Shown here: piece after piece, positions 59,620-64,000 of the stretch
Layout of the letters: each line of letters opens with the position of its first letter
How positions within the stretch are numbered: the stretch's first letter is position 1
Origin: Rhodospirillales bacterium
Lineage (GTDB): Bacteria; Pseudomonadota; Alphaproteobacteria; Rhodospirillales; Defluviicoccaceae
Reading direction: 5' to 3'
NCBI GenBank assembly: GCA_007695045.1
Contig: REEP01000129.1
Coordinates: forward strand, 1-64,000
Length of the DNA stretch: 64,000 bases
Notes under the pieces: model-generated
The model's database searches: none
What the model was told of the DNA's origin: nothing
The model's input: the letters and a program-made list of their open reading frames with translations, nothing else
Translations under genes and position numbers: made by a program

Positions 59620-60015
59620 ATGGTGTCGCTGAGCAGCCTGTTCGGCTCATCGTTACGGCCATCCCCCGATGTGGTTGCGGTAACGGCCGCCTCCAACGCG
59701 CTCGACGTCCGGGAATTCAAGCTGTTCGGATTGGCATATGCGTGGTGGTTCGGTCGCATCGGCCTCGAATCCGACGTGGAGCGGCCGTTCATGCGTTATC
59801 TGAGGACCGAGCAGGCCCCGGTGTGGGTGCGGCACTTCACCCGTGAGGTACTCAACCGCAAGCGGGAAGGGCGCCTGGACCGGCGTCAGTTCGGCCTGCC
59901 GCCGGCGCCTCCGGCGACTGGTTCCGTCGACCCCATCGACGCTCTGCTGCGGGCGATTCTGTTCGCCCTGTGGTCGGTTGCTATCGGCACCGTCGTCATC
60001 GCCGTGCTGAAATAG
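59620..60015 (+). CDS. hypothetical protein with C-terminal membrane anchor
   Basis: 131 residues. A soluble N-terminal part contains FGLAYAWWFGRIGLESDVERPFMRYLRTEQAPVWVRHFTREVL, a Pro-rich linker (GLPPAPPATG) follows, and one membrane helix closes the protein (ALLRAILFALWSVAIGTVVIAVL). It lies between flgI and the FlgE-like gene on the opposite strand from both. No family is recognised. A flagellar connection is suggested only by location. The ATG follows AGAGTTTTCCGCC, a poor ribosome site. Confidence 0.7.
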   Translation: MVSLSSLFGSSLRPSPDVVAVTAASNALDVREFKLFGLAYAWWFGRIGLESDVERPFMRYLRTEQAPVWVRHFTREVLNRKREGRLDRRQFGLPPAPPATGSVDPIDALLRAILFALWSVAIGTVVIAVLK

Positions 60016-60060
60016 CGGACGGCCGGCCGCAGCCTCGCGCGGTAGGTTAGACCGCCGCGA

Positions 60061-61353
60061 CTACCGCTTCAGGTCGCGGGCCACCTCGGTCATTTCGTCC
60101 ATGGTGCGGAACGACGTGGCCGATGCGTTATAGGCGCCTTGCGTCATGATCATGGTGGCGAACTCCTGCGCTAGGTCGACGTTGGAGAGTTCCCGCGCGG
60201 TGACCAGCAGATCGCCGAAGCCATCCTGTCCGGCTCCACCGATGCGGGGTTCGCCCGAGTTAACGCCTTGGCCGTAGACGTTGCCGTTGCGTGCCTCCAG
60301 ACCATTGACGTTGGCAAAATCGGCCAGCGCCAACCGGTAGATCGGCTTGGTCATACCGCTGCCGAACTCGCCGATCACGTGGCCGGCGCTGTCGAAACGG
60401 AAGGTACGCATTTCGCTGGCGGCAAAGCCGTCCCGGTTGACGTTGAAGGCGCTGAAGCTGTTGCCGAACTGGGTAAAGCCGGCCACGTCCAGGGTGAAGG
60501 TCGCCGGGGTGCCGCTGGTGATGGTGACCTGATACTGTGTCGGGCTTTCCAGTTCGCCATCCGGGCGGAACACGAGCGGGGCGGGCGGGTCGAAGGTCGC
60601 CGTCTCGCCCGGGGCGGGGTCGACGCTGATGTTCCAGGTGCGGTTCTGGACGTCCCGTTCGAACGCGAGGAACAGGTCGCGGCGTTCCCCCGCGGCGTCG
60701 AACACATCGATGGAGAAGGTCTCCTGGTCACCGGGCAGGGCGGTTGCGGGCAGGTTGAGGGCGAGTGCGGCGCGGCTGGTGGGCTCGCCGGCATCGGCAA
60801 AGGCGAACGAGTCCACCCGGAGCGAGCTCAGAACGCCGCCATTGTCGGGAAACGTGCCGTCGGGGTTGGCCGCCCACCCTTGGACGAAGTGCCCGTTCTT
60901 GTCCACCAGGAAACCCTGGTTGATCCCGATCGGCTGGCCGTTCAGCTGGGCGCCGACCACCTCCGGCGTGGTGGTCATGTCGAACCGCCCGTCCCGGCCG
61001 AACAGGGTCTCGCCGCCACCGTCCGCCCGGGTGTTGAGCACGAACATCCCTCTGCCGTTGATGGCGACGTCCAGTTGGCGGTTGGTGGTCTCGACCAGGC
61101 CCTGGGTATCAATTCGGGCGTAATCCTTGGGCCGCACGCCGCCGAAGTCCGAATGCATTGTGCCGGCGGGGGTGCCGCCGGCTTGGCCCGAGTGGCTGGA
61201 CACGGTCTGGCTCAGGACGGTCGCGAAATGAACGTCGGTGCGCTTGTGTCCGCCGGTGCGGACGTTGGCGATGTTGGTGCCGATGGCGCTGAGAGCATGG
61301 CTCTGGGAGCCCATGCCGAGGACGGCGGGTTGAAAGAAACCGAATGTGCTCAT
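60061..61353 (-). CDS. second FlgE-like flagellar hook-basal body protein
   Basis: 430 residues. GMGSQSHALSAIGTNIANVRTGGHKRTDVHF is a divergent form of the rod/hook N-terminus (TGGHK instead of TVGYK). DLAQEFATMIMTQGAYNASATSFRTMDEM is the C-terminal D0 helix. The middle (FNVNRDGFAASEMRTFRFDSAGHVIGEFG) is FlgE-like. It could be an alternative hook subunit, a junction protein, or a FlgF/G relative. It has its own sigma-54 promoter and activator site and is not part of the flgI operon. Confidence 0.85.
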   Translation of the reverse strand: MSTFGFFQPAVLGMGSQSHALSAIGTNIANVRTGGHKRTDVHFATVLSQTVSSHSGQAGGTPAGTMHSDFGGVRPKDYARIDTQGLVETTNRQLDVAINGRGMFVLNTRADGGGETLFGRDGRFDMTTTPEVVGAQLNGQPIGINQGFLVDKNGHFVQGWAANPDGTFPDNGGVLSSLRVDSFAFADAGEPTSRAALALNLPATALPGDQETFSIDVFDAAGERRDLFLAFERDVQNRTWNISVDPAPGETATFDPPAPLVFRPDGELESPTQYQVTITSGTPATFTLDVAGFTQFGNSFSAFNVNRDGFAASEMRTFRFDSAGHVIGEFGSGMTKPIYRLALADFANVNGLEARNGNVYGQGVNSGEPRIGGAGQDGFGDLLVTARELSNVDLAQEFATMIMTQGAYNASATSFRTMDEMTEVARDLKR

Positions 61354-61418
61354 GGGACCATCCTTGTGTCAGGGAGACCGGGGCGCGCTCGGGCCTGAAA
61401 CCGACCTTGGCGACGCGA

Positions 61419-61434
61419 AGCAAGGTGCATGCCA
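61419..61434 (-). promoter_or_regulatory. sigma-54 promoter of the FlgE-like gene
   Basis: On the minus strand the sequence reads TGGCATGCACCTTGCT, with GG and GC at the strict 10-base interval. The predicted transcription start is near 61408, about 55 bases before the ATG at 61353. Confidence 0.82.
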
Positions 61435-61486
61435 CTGTCGAGCCGGCCATAACCGCCCCGGTCGCGTGCCGAGCGGTGGCGTGATC

Positions 61487-61499
61487 GGCAACATCTGCC
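61487..61499. promoter_or_regulatory. palindromic activator site (FlbD ftr-like) between flgE-like gene and fliX
   Basis: CGGCAACATCTGCCCGG at 61486-61502 carries the same GGCA-N5-TGCC dyad and ATC centre as the sites at fliK and flgI. It lies 53 bases upstream of the sigma-54 promoter and also within the intergenic region of the divergent fliX, so it could act on either. Confidence 0.6.
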
Positions 61500-61675
61500 C
61501 GGTCCCTGCCGCATTCGTGCCGGGCCAAAGTGGCGAATCCGCAGGCGCGCACGCCGGCTGTTTACGCCGCGTCAACCCTGACGACGGCACCATGACGGCC
61601 GCTGGTGGTTAACCTCGGCTGACCGACCCGCAGGCCCGTGACGAGCGCGGGCGTCACGCCTATCTGGAGGGCGGA

Positions 61676-62170
61676 TTGAGAATCCTCTGTGTGGACAGCA
61701 TGCGCACCCGTCCCGCTGGCGAGCGAAAACGCGCCACGGGGACCGGCGATGGCGGCTTCCGGGACCGGTTGTCCGCAGCCGCCGGAGCGGACTCCCCGGC
61801 GTCGGACGTGCCGGCACCAGCGGTCGGCGGTGCCGCTTTCCTCGCGGTGCAGGAAGTCGACTTCGGTGCCGATCCTTCCACCCGACGCCGAGCGGTGCAG
61901 AAGGGCGAGGCAATCCTGGCCGCGTTGGAAGAGTTGCGTCTTGACATGCTGCAGGGCGGCGTCACCAAGGATCGGCTTGCGATTCTATCGACCCTTCTGA
62001 AAGCGCCCTCGGAGACGATCGGCGATGCCGAGGCCGATGCCTTGCTGGATGCGATTCGACTGCGCCTCGCCATCGAGGTGGCCAAGTTGGAAGCCGGCCG
62101 TACCGTTGCAGAGGAGCCCTGGCCCGGCGGTCTGACGGGCGGCAGTTTTCGTGTGCCGTCATGGCTTTAG
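61676..62170 (+). CDS. fliX: flagellar assembly regulator FliX
   Basis: 164 residues from the TTG at 61676, which has a perfect GGAGG five bases upstream; an ATG at 61700 is the alternative. The conserved half is FLAVQEVDFGADPSTRRRAVQKGEAILAALEELRLDML and EADALLDAIRLRLAIEVAKLE. In Caulobacter FliX couples assembly of the early basal body to the sigma-54 activator FlbD. Its presence next to FlbD-type sites fits. FlbD itself is not in the window. Confidence 0.9.
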   Translation: MRILCVDSMRTRPAGERKRATGTGDGGFRDRLSAAAGADSPASDVPAPAVGGAAFLAVQEVDFGADPSTRRRAVQKGEAILAALEELRLDMLQGGVTKDRLAILSTLLKAPSETIGDAEADALLDAIRLRLAIEVAKLEAGRTVAEEPWPGGLTGGSFRVPSWL

Positions 62171-62272
62171 AGCTTATGGGGGAGGCGAGGAATGGCTTGC
62201 AGGGGCCTGCCACCGTCCATATAGTGCGCCGGCCATGGCAGACCGGCGACCGCGGCAGGAGTGACCCGAGGC

Positions 62273-62689
62273 ATGAGCATCGTTCTGCCCCAGGACTACC
62301 GTCCCAGCGATGATGAACCGTACATGAACCCGCGGATGCGGGAGTATTTCCGACGCCGGCTGTTGCGTTGGCGGGAGGAGTTGCTGGACGAAGCGAACGA
62401 GACGCTGCACAAGCTCCGCGAAGGGGGCAGTACCGAACCTGATATCGCCGACCGCGCCTCCACGGAAACCAACCGCGCGCTGGAACTTCGCACCCGCGAC
62501 CGCGCGCGCAAGCTGATCGCCAAGATCGACGAGGCGCTGGAGCGGATCGAGGACGGCAGCTACGGCTATTGCGAGGAAACGCAGGAGCCCATCGGCATCT
62601 CCCGGCTGGAGGCCCGGCCGATCGCGACCATGACCCTCGAAGCCCAGGAACGGCACGAGCGGATGGAACGCACCCACCGCGACGAATAG
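62273..62689 (+). CDS. dksA: DksA/TraR family RNA polymerase-binding protein, alphaproteobacterial type
   Basis: 138 residues from the ATG at 62273 (MSIVLPQDYRPSDDEPYMNPRMREYF); a GTG at 62261 is less typical. The coiled-coil region LLRWREELLDEANETL, with the tip DRASTETNRALELRTRDRARK, is followed by DGSYGYCEETQEPIGISRLEARPIATMTLEAQERHE. Only one of the four zinc cysteines remains, as in other alphaproteobacterial DksA proteins. It modulates RNA polymerase with ppGpp. Downstream of fliX on the same strand, 102 bases away. Confidence 0.9.
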   Translation: MSIVLPQDYRPSDDEPYMNPRMREYFRRRLLRWREELLDEANETLHKLREGGSTEPDIADRASTETNRALELRTRDRARKLIAKIDEALERIEDGSYGYCEETQEPIGISRLEARPIATMTLEAQERHERMERTHRDE

Positions 62690-62777
62690 ATCGGCAATAG
62701 ACCCGCCGCGTTCGCGCACGCCTCAGCCTGATCTCAGACCCGCCCTGCCCGACGAGATGGATAGCCTCCCGTCGGCG

Positions 62778-63470
62778 TCACGGCATCTCGCGTTGCGCTT
62801 CGGGGCGCGCCAGTGTGGCCAGGGCGGCACGCAGTTCGGGTAGTCCGGCCAGGGTGGCGGCACTGGTGGTCAGCACCTCCGGATGGGCGGCGGTGTGGCC
62901 GGTCAGTTCGGTCGTGGTCGCCGTCGTGACCGCTTCGAGGGGGGGCGGCTTGACCTTGTCGGCCTTGGTCAAGACCACCTGGTAGGATACCGCCGTCCGA
63001 TCCAGCAGGGTCATGATCTCCCGGTCCACGCCTTTGATGCCGTGGCGGGCATCGATTAGCAGCAGCGCCCGGCGCAGTGGCGGCCGTCCCTGCAGGTAGG
63101 CTCGCACCAGGGCCGTCCACTGCTCCACCCGGTCCTTGGGTGCCTTGGCGAAGCCGTAGCCGGGCAGGTCGGTCAGCATCAGCCGGCCGCCGAGATCGAA
63201 GAAGTTGAGCAACTGGGTGCGCCCGGGGGTGTTGGACGTGCGTGCCAGCATGCGCTGCCCTACCAAGGCGTTGATCAGGCTGGATTTGCCCACGTTGGAG
63301 CGGCCGGCGAACGCCACCTCCGGCAGGGTCGTCTCCGGGATTTGCGCGGTCGAGGCGGCCGAGACCACGAACCGGCACGGCTGCGCGAACAGATGGCGGC
63401 CGGCCTCCAACAGGACCGACTCCGGCGCGGCAGCGGAGCCGTCGCCCGGGGGGTCGTTCCGGTCGGTCAC
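62778..63470 (-). CDS. engB: ribosome biogenesis GTP-binding protein EngB (YihA/YsxC)
   Basis: 230 residues from the GTG at 63470, just after the yidC stop; earlier in-frame starts lie inside yidC. G1 GRSNVGKSS, a TPGRTQ switch I, G3 DLPGYGFAK and G4 TKADK identify EngB. It assists assembly of the large ribosomal subunit. It follows yidC by 20 bases, the order commonly seen in alphaproteobacteria. Confidence 0.93.
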   Translation of the reverse strand: MTDRNDPPGDGSAAAPESVLLEAGRHLFAQPCRFVVSAASTAQIPETTLPEVAFAGRSNVGKSSLINALVGQRMLARTSNTPGRTQLLNFFDLGGRLMLTDLPGYGFAKAPKDRVEQWTALVRAYLQGRPPLRRALLLIDARHGIKGVDREIMTLLDRTAVSYQVVLTKADKVKPPPLEAVTTATTTELTGHTAAHPEVLTTSAATLAGLPELRAALATLARPEAQREMP

Positions 63471-63490
63471 GTCGGCGCCGGCGCCCGGTA

Positions 63491-64000
63491 TCACGATGGC
63501 GTCGACTTGAAGATTGGCCCGACGACACCCATCCGGCGCATGATGACCCACTGCTGAAGAATGGAAAGCAGGTTGTTCCACGTCCAGTAGATCACCAGTC
63601 CGGCCGGGAAGTGCGCCAGCATGAAGGTGAAGACCACCGGCAGGATCATGAAGATCTTGGCCTGCAACGGGTCCGGTGGCTGCGGGTTCAGCTTCATCTG
63701 CAGCCACATCGTCAACCCCATGATCAGGGGCCACGCCCCGATCATGAGGAATGTCGGCGGCGCCCACGGAATCAGGCCGAACAGGTTGAAGATCGACGTG
63801 GGATCCGGCACCGACAGGTCGTTGATCCAGCCGAAGAACGGCGCATGGCGCATCTCGATGGTGACGAACAGCACCTTGTAGAGGGCGAAGAACACCGGGA
63901 TCTGGACCAGGATCGGCAGGCAGCCGGACGCAGGGTTGACCTTCTCCCGTTTGTACAGCGCCATCATCTCCTGGTTCAGGCGCTGCTTGTCGTCCGCGAA
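63491..64000 (-). CDS. yidC: membrane protein insertase YidC, 3' part (partial)
   Basis: About 169 C-terminal residues; the gene continues beyond 64000. [56 protein letters not shown] and [26 protein letters not shown] are hallmark YidC segments, covering the last three or four membrane helices. YidC inserts membrane proteins with or without SecYEG. It precedes engB on the minus strand. Confidence 0.96.
   Translation of the reverse strand, partial: FADDKQRLNQEMMALYKREKVNPASGCLPILVQIPVFFALYKVLFVTIEMRHAPFFGWINDLSVPDPTSIFNLFGLIPWAPPTFLMIGAWPLIMGLTMWLQMKLNPQPPDPLQAKIFMILPVVFTFMLAHFPAGLVIYWTWNNLLSILQQWVIMRRMGVVGPIFKSTPS

Noticed and set aside
1-64000. CRISPR arrays, tRNA or rRNA genes, insertion sequences
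   Set aside because: None seen; repeats found are short, few and not spaced like CRISPR, and no transposase or integrase motif was found.

Overview
The window looks like a chromosomal segment of a high-GC alphaproteobacterium, probably Rhodospirillales-like. This is inferred from the alphaproteobacterial flagellar regulators FlbT and FliX, a DksA with a degraded zinc site, a DUF2336 protein, the yidC-engB order and very GC-rich third codon positions. No rRNA, tRNA, CRISPR array or insertion sequence was recognised.

Layout. 1-2.4 kb: end of an unknown gene, a class I glutamine amidotransferase, a hicBA toxin-antitoxin pair, flbT and a small unknown gene. 2.5-6.9 kb: fliK-flgD-flgE behind a sigma-54 promoter. 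7-23.1 kb: mostly housekeeping and accessory metabolism (Gpt, hemerythrin, PpsR-type kinase, SDR, ThpR, Tas, FIST protein, TesA-YbbA-YbbP, BI-1, AhpD-like, DUF2336, PaaY-like carbonic anhydrase, ArsC), interrupted by a two-gene AAA ATPase/DUF4276 module that may be anti-phage. 23.1-51.5 kb: a regulatory leader followed by one rightward gene block for a contractile injection system (CIS) related to Afp/PVC-type extracellular injection systems. 51.5-53.6 kb: VTT membrane protein, YdcF-like protein, Coq10/RatA-like protein. 53.6-62.7 kb: second flagellar block, flgI-flgJ-flgN-flgK-flgL on the minus strand, a further FlgE-like gene, fliX and dksA. 62.8-64 kb: engB and the 3' end of yidC.

The CIS block encodes sheath, tube, a zinc-knuckle assembly chaperone, a Pro/Ala-rich protein, a DUF4255 (Afp16-like) terminator, an AAA+ ATPase, two DUF4157 proteins that are probable cargo effectors, a tube/LysM pair, hub, spike, PAAR-like tip, gp25, two J-like wedge proteins, a gp7/tail-I-like protein with a beta-helix, a DUF6519 beta-helix protein and a terminal LysM-like protein. 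Most neighbouring genes overlap by 4 bp, and the exception is around the second effector. The two DUF4157 genes share a nearly identical 5' segment and then diverge completely. The second carries a low-GC 3' part ending in an HNH-like nuclease signature. No separate tape-measure gene is visible, but the second J-like protein carries a very large Ala-rich helical insertion. Upstream of the sheath gene lie three exact-phase 11-bp tandem repeats and two perfect inverted repeats.

Flagellar regulation is readable. Three promoters (fliK, flgI, flgE-like) have textbook -24/-12 sigma-54 elements, and each is preceded by the palindrome CGGCA-N-N-ATCTGCC-N-GG. This is best explained as the binding site of a FlbD-type activator, whose usual partner FliX is encoded here. 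The flgI promoter also shows that the longest possible flgI start cannot be used.
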